From assembly GCA_022410635.1 (NCBI GenBank), contig JAJVDF010001199.1, positions 119,678-183,677 of the forward strand: DNA of 64,000 nt, given 5' to 3'. Source of the DNA: Tretioscincus oriximinensis. Its lineage: Eukaryota > Chordata > Lepidosauria > Squamata > Gymnophthalmidae. A model generated the notes under the pieces. The model saw only the letters and a list, made by a program, of their open reading frames with translations, had not been told where the DNA came from and did no database searches. Every line of letters begins with the position of its first letter. The first letter of the stretch is position 1. Positions 1 through 12,225 of the stretch are shown piece by piece. The translations under genes and the position numbers were made by a program.

Positions 1-3000
1 TGGAATAGCTTCAGAATACCATAGGTGGTTCATATATATTCAGTTTTCCTTTAAAAATAAGTAAAGATCTTGGCACCAAAGCCCTGTTTAAATGTATCCT
101 GAAACACTTTTAAATTGATAAGCTCAAATTGGCGTAATTCATTCTGCTTTCAGAGGAATAAAATAGTTGAAATCTGGTTCTGTAAAGTGATAGCGTGCTG
201 TTAGGACATATTGAAAAGATAAAGCCATTCTTTCTAACGAACTCTTTTAAGTGAAATTGATCTAGAGGACAAAAATATTCAAGTTGCTGGCTGACCTTTT
301 CCGTCCTATAGACAAGGATGTGCATAATGCATTATTCTGCCGGGTATGCATTTCTTATTACAAAGTAATAGAGGCCTTGGTACTTTACATGTGACCATTA
401 GAAAGATAAGAACATAACCCAGCCTTCATAATGTAATTGAGTGCTTCAAAAATATCTGTAATGATTAATATACCAGACATTATGCAATGCTCCTACAAGG
501 TAATTTTCGCTTGACACAGAATAATGAATGCTATAGAACTTCAGTAGCTTAGAAGACATAAGGCACCGAACTGCCATAGCTTGTTACAAGCCAATAATAA
601 TACCCAATGTGTAAAAAGCTAACTTATTAATACCTGCAAAGCACCAACTTTCTTTTTATATAAAGCCACCAAAGAAAACTCTATTCACAGAACATAAATA
701 TCATAAATCTGCCGAAAATGGAGATGTCTAACTTCTACTTGCGTTGTTTCAGTTTAATTTTACTTTCTCTAGGGGTGCCATATGAGAAATAATGCATCTG
801 AGGTGCCTAGCCAGAAACCAGTTAAACATACGATTATATTTCTGACACTGTTTAAAGATTTGTTTGCCTACNGTGCTCAATATGGGATCTGTGAGTATGT
901 CTCCCTATAATATTTTTACCTTAGGAATTGGGATCAGATAACAATTTATATTCAGTTTTTGCATGACAATTGATCCTCTCTTCTTCAATGATTGAAGTGA
1001 CTAATAATGTAGATTGGTATAATTTTATTTTACAACTATTACTATTCCATAGAAAGAGAAGGTATTAGATAGGATTCTCATCGTGAACTGCTTCTGCATT
1101 AACTTGGTGTGCTTCAGGCAATTGAACTGCCCAAACCAGCAGTTTGAGGAGACAATGATGAGAAGTCTTTTCTCCAATCCCAGGTACAACATGTGAAGGA
1201 GGAAAATGGTTTTGGAGGTGTGGGTGGGGAATCTGTGATATGAGAAGAAGCTGGGGAGGTGGACATGTGAAAAAGACAGATTTTTAGCTTAGCATAGCAT
1301 AGAATTGAACTGAACCAGCAACATGTCCACTTATGGTTCCAAAGCACTTCCATTAATCCAAGGAGATGCTATTGGCACTCCACCTCCATTTTTTGTTCAG
1401 TCAACAGCAAAGCTACCTCCTTTGCAAGGTAGTTCCTCCCACCATAGTGACTTTTTGCTCCAAAATGAAGATACAGAGAATCCCTATTCTGAGCAATGTT
1501 TCCTCTGACCAAACCCTCTCCAACTGGAAGTGAAGATGTAGCCCAAATGGAGGGTTTCAATTGAAGTCCCACTTTTCCACTGCAGTCTTCACAGGCTGAA
1601 GTGCTTGTATGAACTCGCAACCTAAAAGACTTATAATTCCTATTTTTAGTTGTAGTTTCATAGGGGTTTAGAATCATTTGGCCTTCTTCTCTTTCTTTTT
1701 ATTTGAATGAACAGAAGAAAGAAGGAAATTAAGAAATAAATAAAAATGTTGATTTATGATATTAAGAAGGATTCAGGAATCTTAATTCTGGTACTATTTG
1801 ATTTTTTGGGGAATTACATATGTTCTGCCTTTGGTATTCACCAAGGATAGTAATGAGTGGTTGCTACCACAGCTGGTTTCAAGACACTCCCTTTTAGTTG
1901 TATGGATGCAACTTTAGTTATCTCAAACAATATTAGAATTCATTATGAATACTAGTGTTAACTTATAAAGCATAATTGATTAGGCAATAGAGAGATTTTT
2001 CTCCATATTACATTTTGATTTGTTCCTCTAATCCCTTGGTCNCATTGTTACCAGAACAAGAGTACATTATGGTTTTAGCAAGATTCACATGGAAAGGGAA
2101 TTGGACTCTTCAAATAAGATAGTTCCTAGCTTCAAATTTGATAGCAGATGGTTTATGTCACAGGCTACATCCACACAGTCCATTTTAGCACTTTCCTTCT
2201 GGGGCTCTGATGGAATTGCCACATGTTCACAGCAATCCCACNGAAGCACTGGAATAAACAACAGATATAGTCCTTTATTACTATAGTGGTAAATAACTCT
2301 AGGAGGAAATTTTCTCACTATAGCAAAACCTAATAATTTGTGTAGCTATTGCTCTCAGAAGCCACCATCATGACAATAGGTGATTAACATGTGTGGAACC
2401 TGAAAATGTTGGTGGACACACATGCATGATGGCTGTGTGCAAGAGGACACTATGGAGACAAGCAGCAGACAGGATAAGCTTTTAAATTTGCCCTTCCGTC
2501 NGACAGCAAGCAATAATCCAGATTATGTTAAATCCAGAATATTGTTTTAGTCCACTGTTTCAGACTGCAACCTGGATGCAACCATTGAGAGCAATCCCAT
2601 GGGATCAGGTAAGGCTCTCCACACATGATATACTGTGCTTTGGACACAACTTTACCTTCATGATATCCCATGAAGAAATGTGTGTCCTGTGTTCCACCTG
2701 CAGCAAATGTGGATTTCCATGAGAGAAAGAAAAAAAATGTTGTAACCAAAATATACTGGATGCAGTTCTGCAGAAAGTAGACTTAAGCCCATCAAAACCG
2801 TAGATATATTATTAAAACACAAGGGCTCCAACTATATCATCTTCAAGTAGCTAACTCTGAATCCATGAAATTGAGATTATCCTAATATTTCTGGCTTTAG
2901 AAGGAGAACAAAAAAGTTGATTTTGCCTATGTGTGGTATTAAGATGATAACCATCCCAAGCAGTACTGANGTGTAAATATATAAATAATCCCTGACATAT

Positions 3001-3335
3001 GTTTTAATACTCAACCACAGTACAGCAACAAGAACAAATGAATTCTTCAGTGATTGTTTGTGACATTCTGCCATTGCAGCAATTTANTTTCACTGTACAG
3101 TTGGTTGAAGCAATGTGAGAGTAGCAGCTGCATAGACACTTCATCAAGTAGTGTGGAGAAAAACATTAATTCCACTTGGAAGCAGCTTTTATTGTCTCAC
3201 TTATTTAGGTGTTAAACATGGTGCCAAGATTTCTACCTACTCCTTAACCACGTGCCATCCTCATGTTATCCCAGAACAAGCAGAATGATGTTCAGTTTAT
3301 TTGCTGCAGCTGCTAAGAAACACCCATATATGACC
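1..3335. other. AT-rich single-copy-looking sequence, no gene
   Basis: I see no exon-like open frame, RNA gene or repeat that I recognise here. Short open frames on both strands lack domain motifs and overlap one another, as expected by chance. Isolated N positions occur throughout. Confidence 0.5.
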
Positions 3336-3337
3336 AT

Positions 3338-3765
3338 AAAAACAGAAGAACAGGAGCCCTGCGGAATTGGGCCAGAACCCATCTAGTTCAGCATTCTGTC
3401 TCGTACAGTGGCCCACCAATTGCACCTGGGCAGTCCAGAATAGGAGAAGGTCTTCAACTATTCTCGACGCCCTGTAAAAGGCATTTCAGAAATACTGCCT
3501 GTTGCTCCATCTCGGAGACAGTATCAAGACATCCATCCTAGTAGCTGTTTATAACCTTGGCTTCCATGAACTTGCCTAATCCTGTCTTAAAGCTATCCAG
3601 GCTGCTAGCTACTACTACCACCTCTTCTGGAAGTAAATTCCAAAGGCTAATGACCCTCTGGGTGAAAAAAAAATACTACTGTCTGTTTTCACTCATCTGC
3701 CCATCAGTTTCAACGAATGCCCCCTGGTCCTAATGTTGTGTGATAGAGAAAATACTCTACGCAAA
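3338..3765 (-). mobile_element. CR1 LINE 3' fragment
   Basis: Read on the minus strand this is the 3' end of a CR1 LINE. It matches the tail of the long element at 42594-46222 block by block: the segment about a gaining or missing target (ACTGG/AATTGGGCC), the GGCCCACCA block, the CTGCCTGTTGCTCCATC block, and the GACCCTCTGGGTGAAAAAA block. It is diverged, with small indels, and lacks the catalytic part of ORF2. The remaining coding stretch corresponds to the C-terminal tail of ORF2 and is broken. Its 5' (right) boundary is approximate. Confidence 0.85.
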
Positions 3766-4603
3766 GCGATTTACATTCAAAACCATGTTGTCTACACCAG
3801 ATTCCTGTAAACTTCTGAGTGTCACTTTCATCTCTTTGGATGTTGGGGGCAACTTAGGTCTTGCATCTCTTTCTTTGAATCCATTCATTCCCTTGGATGT
3901 TTCACCTCATTCAAACAGCTAAAGGCCCTTTGATATTTTCTCAGCTGCACTGAATGTCCTCANTCAAAAATTCCCTCCCTGCTGTGTCTACTTAGCACAG
4001 CTACAATGGGCAAAAGGTGCTATTTAAATCTTTTGTCACCTAATCATAAAAATATCAAAAAAGGCTCTGCAGACAGAAAATGAAGAACAAAAATGGAAAG
4101 ATGGGGCTTATTTCTACCTTGTAAACATCCNAAAAAATAACCCTAAATTGGCACTCTTTGCCTGTGCCCCACCAAAAAACCAATTTGAAAACAATGTGCT
4201 GCTGTAATTTCCAACAGTACCGTTGTTTTTTTCCCTGAGTAAATATAGTTTATAAATATAAATTACTGTTTATTGCCAGCTATTTAAATATCTATGATTT
4301 TGTAGGATGAGAATTGCTAACCCCCTGCCATCTCCCATTTAAATGAATTGGAAAAACACAGGGCAAATCACTGCCTGTGATGTACAAACATAAGTCAAGT
4401 GCTTATAATTGTGGGAGTCATTTTAGATCACTCTAATTTAGGTCTCTTTCTAAAAGTTCAATTTCTAGTAGCATCAATTTAATTGTCAGCCAATACATAA
4501 CTCATTTATAAATATAATAGATTGATTATAGAACGATTATATTTAGGGAAGAATTCATAGCAGTGGATCTTGATCTTCCATATAACCTCATAAATTTTAA
4601 GCC
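3766..4603. other. No gene; AT-rich, possibly conserved non-coding
   Basis: Nothing coding is visible. The part at about 4230-4560 is repeat-free, AT-rich and rich in TAAT/ATTA-type words, the look of many vertebrate conserved non-coding elements, but conservation cannot be judged from one sequence. Confidence 0.3.
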
Positions 4604-5065
4604 CATTCTCCACCACATGTTTAGTTGTGTTATTTCTTTTAAAGTCCAGAAAAATTCATTCACGATCTCNCCTCAACTACCTCAATTTTCCACGCTACTC
4701 CAATACATTGCCTAACAATCCCCATAAGGCATTGCTGTACTTACCTTACTACAATTCTCAGCATTCTCTGTGAACCAAGAACCAGTTAACNTTTACATGT
4801 AGCCTCGAAGTCTCATGAAATTTGTCTTGTTCATATTACTGAAATGTTCATATTACTGAAAGGCCTTTTTCACATTTTAGAAATATCTGCTGTGAGATTG
4901 CACAATTCTGGTGGCTGGAAGTTCCACGACATGGGCCTTTTTAGTGAGTGGATCGCTAAAATTTGGGACCTTTTGAGGTGGACTAAGGCGATGTTGCTTC
5001 CACCTCGCTAAAAATGTGAGTGGGGATGAAGCTTTAACTGCTGTTACTTCAGATGTCTAAAGGTA
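4604..5065 (+). repeat. Unnamed dispersed repeat X, copy 1
   Basis: This stretch aligns with 28524-28952, 40476-41138 and, inverted, 59170-59500. Shared landmarks in order are a CACNACATGTT block, a CATTCACGATT block, a core around TTACTACAATTCTCAGCATT, a CTGAATG/CTGAAAG block, and an end near GGGGATGAAG. A 17 bp unit (TGTTCATATTACTGAAA) is tandemly doubled near 4832-4865 in this copy only. No long open frame is present, so it is probably a non-autonomous element. I do not recognise the family. Confidence 0.6.
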
Positions 5066-5519
5066 GAAAAAAGGTGTTGGTTATATAATTAGGGTGGCCA
5101 TAAGAAAGCAAGACTGAATGCTGCACCATAATGCATATACAGAAGAGGAAATTTCAACAAGTGCTGCTGACATTATAAACTGCACCTACTGAAACTGTTT
5201 ATTATTTGTAGTCATTNGCTTTTTGTATAATCATTCCATCAATGACAAAACATCATCCCAACATTACTATTGTGTAAATGGAAACAACCTGTCATGTAAA
5301 CACTAATGGACAATAGTGAGGGTATTTGTTTACTTCTAAATTGAGAACCCTTGATCTTAATATAGTTTTCTTTGAAATGTTCAGTAATGTTAAAGGGTTT
5401 CCTCTTCTTTTTATTATTACATATACAAATTAATACAGTGCCATATATTTTATATAGATTATTTTCCCAAAAAAACATTTAATATTTTTTCTATCTCCCT
5501 ATCACCTCTTCCAATCTAA

Positions 5520-5645
5520 TTGTCAATTATTTTCCCTATTACATTTATTTATATATTTATTTACATTTATATACCGCTCTGTACTCGAAGGTCTCAGGGC
5601 AATTAACAAAAAAAATTCAAATTAACATATTAAAACAGCCACATC
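5520..5645 (-). repeat. L2-like LINE or SINE 3' tail
   Basis: On the minus strand this gives the usual reptile LINE tail: a GCCCTGAGACC-like block, then a tail of TAAATA units. The plus strand shows TTTATATACCGC followed by GGTCTCAGGGC. Only the tail remains. Assignment to the L2 group is by resemblance to 40841-41104. Confidence 0.5.
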
Positions 5646-5931
5646 TAAAAGTATGGAAAGAGGGAGAAGTTTTTCAGCCAAAGACCAGGCTAAGAATATT
5701 TAGGAAATATCTCATTATCCCTATGTTAGTGGTCTCAGTATTATTTAGTAGCCAAATCCCTCAGGTCAACACAAATTCCTTCTTTAATATGTTCATTAAA
5801 AACATGTCTTTAGGAAATTATACACACACACACAAACATACAAATATTTTAAAATCTGTTCTCTAGAAAATTCACATACAGACTGTGTTACGCAGAATTG
5901 TGCTTTTTGTTGTTGTTATTTGGTTCCGCTG

Positions 5932-6335
5932 TAGGGTTGCCACCTTTTGATAAGTGAAATAAGGGACATGATCACAAAAATAAGGGATAATAAAAAATAT
6001 CACAGCACCTGATTACACAACCATTCAAAGAAGACACTTCCTACTACCTGTTCCTTCCTATTTGAGTTTCATTTACAACATCCAGCTAAGAATTGAGATT
6101 CACTTTCCTTGCAACACTAGTAGCGTCGAACTTGGTGCCTGCTGAAACTTCGATAATCGATGANTTTGTATCGATTAGAATATAATGATTGATATATATC
6201 GAAGCGGCAATTCGAATTTTGAATATTTTGAAACAAGCATGATATTAGTGGTATTTTACAGGATACTGAATTATAATACAGGACGCGTAATTTTTACCTG
6301 AAATACAATATAATATGGGACAGGTTGCAACCCTA
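5932..6335. mobile_element. Non-autonomous hAT-like DNA transposon (404 bp)
   Basis: The ends are inverted repeats, TAGGGTTGCCACC on the left and its near complement GGTTGCAACCCTA on the right (12 of 13 match). They are flanked by TTCCGCTG at 5924-5931 and TTCCACTG at 6336-6343, an 8 bp target duplication with one mismatch. Eight-base duplications and TAGGG/CAGGG ends are typical of the hAT superfamily. The interior is AT-rich with recurring GGGACA words and encodes no transposase. Confidence 0.85.
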
Positions 6336-6343
6336 TTCCACTG

Positions 6344-7148
6344 GGACTCTTAGCATCCACATTCTTGTAGTTCTACTGATATATGGTTCCTTCTTCTGTA
6401 TGTTAATCGAGATTGTTACTCTGCTACTGGGCTGCAACCTCTTTATTAATCATGACTTTTCTAATGATATAAACTAATAAGCAAATAACTATTTGAGGTT
6501 CAACAAAGTTTGGAGACAGTGCTATTTCTTACAATCTGTCCTTCCGCCTCCTTCTCCCCATTTTTTCTATTAGTTTGTTAACTTTGTCTGTTTCTACACA
6601 ACCTAGCTAAACCTTATACTAAAATGTATCATTCTAGTCCTTCTATCAAAGTTACACTATTTCCAGTGTCAATCACAGTAATCTCTAGTCACCAAATGCC
6701 AGCTAAGGGAGCAAAAATAGTGGTGTTTTCAGATAGAGTAAAAGAAGTCCAATTCTTTTCTATTCCACTTTTCATCCCATTTCTCCTGTAGGACCAAAGA
6801 TATAGAACAGAGGTCAGCTGTACATCACTCCTTGTTGGATTGAAGGTCATTGGACTTCAGATCTCCTCTTAGAAACCATCCTATTAAAGTCCTNCTTAAT
6901 GTGAGGGTAGCAAATAGCATTTTTTGTAAGGACAGGACAGAGAAAGGAAAGAGAAACAAAAATGAAGGGGAAATGTCATAGCTTTATTCTGTGATTAGTG
7001 TAAGTTTCACATACAGCTTCTGTGCTATGGTGGAGACAACCATAGTAATCAGAGATGGTTGCTTTAGTTATCTCCAGTCACTATGCTGTCCATCAGTGTA
7101 GCATTGGCACTGGTCACACACCTGCCGCTATTCATAGAAGCCTGTTAT
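6344..7148. other. No gene recognised
   Basis: AT-rich sequence without recognisable repeat, RNA gene or supported open frame. Confidence 0.4.
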
Positions 7149-7430
7149 AATTTATTTATTTACTTACTATTCCACCCTATATCCAAGGGTCTCAGAGCAT
7201 GTCACAGCATAAAAGCAGTTAAAATAGGGCAGTTTAAAAATGTTGATAATGCCTGCAAGGAAAGAAGATACAGTTTCCTCTGCTGAAGGTCAGGGTGAAC
7301 AGGTCCATCTTAATTAGGCATATAAACACATACGGTGTAGGTGCCTGACATGCCTCAGAGGGGAGACACTCCNATAATCTGGAGACTATCATAGAGAATA
7401 CGCTCCCATGCCTTCACCACAGTAGAGAGT
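7149..7430 (-). repeat. LINE-like dispersed repeat Y, copy 1
   Basis: Starts with TTTATTTATTTACTTACT and a CCACCCTATATCCAAGGGTCTCAG block, then runs through CTGAAGGTCAGGGTGAACA and GACTATCATAGAGAA. The same order of blocks is seen at 62463-62670, so these are two copies of one family. On the minus strand the start becomes a LINE-type 3' tail. No open frame of note survives. Confidence 0.55.
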
Positions 7431-10400
7431 ACTATGTATTAGGAACTGAAAACTATAGCACTTTTCACACTGAATCATATTCTGGGTTGCATTTCATCTA
7501 CATGCTAGTGCAATCTGTAATAGATTCAATTTGGTTCTGTCATAATCTTCACTCATACTGTATATGGATGGTCACCAAGGATATATCTCAAATTAAGAGC
7601 AAATGTTGGAAGGGTCAGTGTGAATACACAGACTGATAAGGAGTACTGTAGGAAGAGTTCTTCCTCTAAGAACATTATAGCATTCTAGCAGGTGTACAAA
7701 ACACATATAGTGCTCCAACAGTGCAGAACTGTGAATTCCTTGAATGTACTTTTATGGTGTGTAGATTTATGTGTAGAATACAGAGATATAATTTCTCCAC
7801 TGTTGACATAACCCTACAGCTCCAAAGATTCCCCATGCAGGTCTTGCCACATCACTACTACTGCTTACTTCAGCTAGGAGTTCTGAAACTTAAATCTACA
7901 AAGTAATCTGCCAGTTATTTAGAGCACAAAGAAGTAAATGAAATAGGTGCTAACTACTTTTAAAGCTTCTAGGCATGGCTCATGAACTTAATGATGATAT
8001 GTTAGGTGTCTACCACAAGACCGTGCAGACACATCAGGAAGATAGCAGAAGATGGGTACATTAGGTTACTGCATCATTCCAAAGTAATCCCAGATCCATA
8101 AAGAACAGGTCATTTGCTGTGGTATTGCATTTCTATATAATTTTAGTATTTTAAAAGATGCATATAGGGCTCTGTGAGGTATACAACAGTACAGAGGAAT
8201 AAAGAATGGAAGAAGNTACTCATAAAAGTTGAAGAAACTGAAAGAGTAGCATATGTTGCAGACCTGACTTCCCTTAGGACTTCTGTCAGCAGAGAAGAGA
8301 ATTGCCTTGCAGAAGTGGCCCAGCTGGTAAAAAATATGTCAGCTGCAGGAGGTAAAGGAGAAAAATCAGGCAGGAATAGAAATCAGTGAGCCACGTTGAG
8401 AAGAACCAGTGTCTGGGGAACAGCACAGAGGGAATGGATATACCACTGACTGAAAGGCCAAGAACCTTCATCAACATGGAGCAAAATAACAATTAATAGG
8501 TCTTCTGTATGGCAGTAGTACCTGGAAACTATGCCTAGAGCATTTCAAGGTATCTCCTGTTTGGCATAATGGAGTACGTGAAAGGTTTTGAAGCCGAGAG
8601 CAGGCCCAAAGGGAATTCATCAAACCTCAGTTATTACCTCACAGCATTCCCACTTGACTGCTATTTTCCTATGTATGTTCCACCTCCCTGTGCTCTCCAT
8701 CAGGCATTGCATCAGAGCACACCCTGGGAGTCAAGAGGGCAGACACATTCCTTTGAAACACTTTGTACTCAGTGGAACTAGTCAGCAGGGATTCCCNAAT
8801 AATGAGCCCATCTGTATATTTGCTACTCTACCCTATAAGAATTAAGGCTGTTATGCTACTGGACCCAATGATACATAGCACATTTGCATAGAAGGAAGAT
8901 GTAATGAAATGTGCTTTTGCTTGTTTCCTTACTTCTAATTTACACCTTAGAAGAAAGTATTTGGCATTTGAAAACAAAATTGGTCAAATGTAAGTAAGAA
9001 TTTAAGATCACTTGATAATGAATTGCAACTCAATGTCTTTCTGCAGTTACCTTAGATTCTGCACATTAATGCAGTGTTCTACAGGCCCAATCCACCACAA
9101 ATCTGTATCATCTGCCCCAGACAGTGTATTCCAGATCCTGAAAGTCTGGGTCTCAAATTGGCATGGACTTTATCAATTCACTGGCATACTATGAAGCTGT
9201 AATGGAGGTCCACACGTGTGTGCCCCAAATTTGCATGAAGAACTTTTTCAATGTTGTTCCTTATTGTCAGTGCTCCAAGGAAAGTTCAGAGGTCAGTGGC
9301 CATCCCCAAACTTCATGTGAGCTTTGGGACCATTGTATGAGCTGGGTAGAACAGTAATTAACATGTAAGCACCATTGTCCTATCTCAGAATGATCCATCC
9401 CAGTCNGAGAAGATACAGAACTGATAGGTCGTACTGTACTTGTAATATTGGTATCCTTACCATGAGTCAGGAACCTAGTGATCTACAAAACACTATACTA
9501 TGACCTTTAATCTAGTAAAAGCTTAAGCCATGTTAATCCAAAGTCCTAAAGATCTTTCGGCTAAATTTGTTCTTTAAGAAAACACAAGATCATGAGCCTT
9601 GCAACTATAGCAGTATAGTTAAAAAATTATTTATTGAAAAACAACAGCAAATACATATATACATAGGACCCTTGTGTCTCATTTCCTNTGACAAAAGGGT
9701 CCTGTGGGTTAAGTATGCATATGTGTGTGTGTGTACTCATGCCCTGAATCAAACTACAAAATAATTTAATTCTATCTACTGAGGTGGGAGCNAGTTCTAT
9801 TTTTTATTGTTGCTAGGAATCTATATTTCTACTGATTGAATGGAGGAAACATGTTTTGACCAGCTCTTAATAGGATATACCCACACACACATTATAAGCA
9901 TCAGTGGAGATACCTGTGAATTTCACCCTGCTGGGTTCAATGGAGGTGACTGATGTGTTCTAGATCGGTGGCTCAAGGACAGATGCCATATGAGCTGTTT
10001 GTGCAGTGTATTATGACCAAGACATCTGTTGCTGTTTCAGTAGGACTATGAGAGTAGTAAGAACACAAGAAGCAATGTTAGTAAGCGTAAAATACTTGTC
10101 CTTAAGGCCATTATCCTAAAGCTAAGTATTCAAAAAGATATTCCTTCTGTTATGTTGTGAACAAAAATATGCTCCCAAGTAGCTTATAAAGTCAGGGGTT
10201 ACCTCTGTATTATAAGCCTAGGGTTACAGGACATCTAAAGGGCATAAAGTTGCATTTATCCTCTACTTGACACAAAGCACAATCAAGGACTGACATAAAG
10301 TGCTTTACCTGACTTTGTTACAATTCCTTTGACAAACTCTAAGCTGCTGTAATCTGCCTTAATTCTGGCATGAGTTGTGAGATAGAAGAATAAGCAAATG

Positions 10401-11651
10401 CTGACTATGGCTGCTCTTCAACTGATCAAAATTCTGGATCCTAGGTATCTGTCTTTAATACTGTAGCGTGANGTGTGTGCTGACTCTAGAAATTTTTATT
10501 TCCCAGACAGGTTGTTACTGAACCTCTAAAATGAAATGCAACTTAACCATTACACAACTTGTGGATCCGTTTTACGTTTGCAGAATTTAGGTTTAAGAAA
10601 TCTAATTGCAACCAATTAGTTTATTAGTTTTTTAGTTAGTAGTGACAACTATCACTAAAATTGATACAGCACTCTGAATTGTGTTATTTCACATCGGATC
10701 TTAATATGGGTACTTTTCTTCATGTCTAATTCTTTGGCTGAATTTCGGTTTCACCTGCCATGTAAGAAACTCTTGCCTGGGTCCTCCTGAGATTGAATTG
10801 ATATTGATTAGTTTGAAGCATCTTGCATTTGTAGAGGTCAGGTTTTCTGACAGGTGATTTTGTACAAATAGTAGGGTTATTTTGAAGCACAAAATATTAT
10901 ACAATCAAGCATTTTTGTTTAGCTCCTACAGCAGCTTGTTCCTGTACAGTATATATGGAAACTTCACGTACCCCCAGAAAAAATCTAATCTATCAGTATG
11001 TTGCTGTTATTTGATTCCCATCAGACTTGCTGGCAAGATTACATAAAACTTAAAAAAACATTTATAATACTATATAATCTTATAGGCATAAAAAAAACAT
11101 CNTGAACTAGAAAAGTCCACAAAATTCTACAGCTAGCAATTTTCATCCATTTCCATAGAAACTAGAAAGAAATACTCCTTGTTGGGTTATTCCTTACATG
11201 TAGGCAGTACAGTTTTGTTGATGTCGTTTGATACACCTTAATGACCATTAGAGGCATTGGTANAACAATTTTTTAAAAATATTTTCTATATTCCCTCTCT
11301 TCTGAGATAAATTGTGAGATTTCCCATTGTGGAGCAAGCAAACTATCCCATAATATGCAGACTGCTTCTGATTGCTACTACTCACATTTGATGACTCACT
11401 GTACTCCAAATACAGCTATATTAAAGAACTGTTGATTCTTTTCTTCCCAGTCTTCATAAATTCCAGTCAGTTGCTTCAGTATACTGATAAATTCTATCAC
11501 TGAGGCCTACTGTTAATCGAAATTAGAGCAATTATTTTGTTGCCCATGCCCATTCTTTGCTTCATGCAATGCAGATAAAGCATCACTGGAGACAGGCTTA
11601 CTGTAGTCCATGGCAGTGTATAAATGGGGGACACTTTGTTGCATTTATTCA
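7431..11651. other. Long gene-free stretch
   Basis: I find no gene here. There are only minor simple-sequence patches such as a short TG run near 9722-9735. Small open frames, for example at 8174-8389 and 8569-8845, show no motif and do not look like exons. I see no repeat I can name. Confidence 0.4.
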
Positions 11652-11836
11652 TAGGCTGACCAGACNACCCCTTTGGGGGGTTGGGGTTGTTAAAGCCCAG
11701 TTTTGTGGTGCCTCCCGGTTTTTCCGGTGTAAAAAATATTAAAATCTTTTTTGAAAAACATTTTCCACAGCAAAAACCGTGAGGCACTCCAAAACTAGGT
11801 TTCTACCCCCCCAATAAAAAGGGTTCATCTGGTCAG
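11652..11836. repeat. Fold-back MITE, family A, copy 1
   Basis: The element is close to a single long inverted repeat. The left half reads TAGGCTGACCAGA, a CCCTTTTGGGG patch, CCCAGTTTTGTGGTGCCTCC; the right half gives the complement (GAGGCACTCCAAAACTAGG, an AAAAAGGG patch, TCATCTGGTCAG). The centre is an A/T-rich run. Copies lie at 11837-12025, 50013-50111 and 52024-52216. The outermost TA on each side could be a mariner-type TA target duplication. No coding capacity. Confidence 0.75.
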
Positions 11837-12025
11837 TAGGCTGACCAGATTATCCCTTTTGGAGGGAGTTGAAAACCTGGTTTGGGGGTGACTCCACAGT
11901 TTTTTTTCTGACATTTTTTTCAAAAAAAGATTTTTTTAAAAAAAAATTCCTCAGAAAAAAAACAGGAGGCACCCCAAAAATGGGTTTTCAACTCCCCCCC
12001 CCAAAAGAGTAATCTGCTCAGCCTA
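11837..12025. repeat. Fold-back MITE, family A, copy 2
   Basis: Begins with TAGGCTGACCAGATTATCCC directly at the end of copy 1 and ends with CTGCTCAGCCTA. The internal arms again read as complements (ACCTGGTTTGGGGGTG against CACCCCAAAAATGGG), separated by a T-run and an A-run. The two copies abut with no spacer, which suggests insertion of one at the end of the other or tandem duplication. Confidence 0.75.
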
Positions 12026-12164
12026 ATTTATTCATGCCTGTAAACATTTTTTTCTTAAGTCAAGCCTCTGTATTAATATTCCATAGTTTGTAATATAGAA
12101 ATTTGTTTACTCGTGCTTAGAGCTACAAGCCAGAAATAGCCTGCTCATCTTTTCATTCCTGTTT

Positions 12165-12220
12165 GTCTCCATAGTAACCCAGCTAATCCTTAGCTCCAAC
12201 CTCTTTGTCTCCATGGTAAC
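12165..12220 (+). promoter_or_regulatory. Two X-box (RFX-type) like motifs in a tandem duplication
   Basis: GTCTCCATAGTAAC at 12165-12178 and GTCTCCATGGTAAC at 12207-12220 differ at one base and each fits the RFX X-box pattern (two half sites, RGYAAC-type, in inverted order). Both sit inside a 42 bp imperfect tandem duplication also sharing AGCTAATCCTTAGCT/TAATCCTTGG. There is no gene start nearby, so function is uncertain. Confidence 0.3.
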
Positions 12221-12225
12221 TAATC

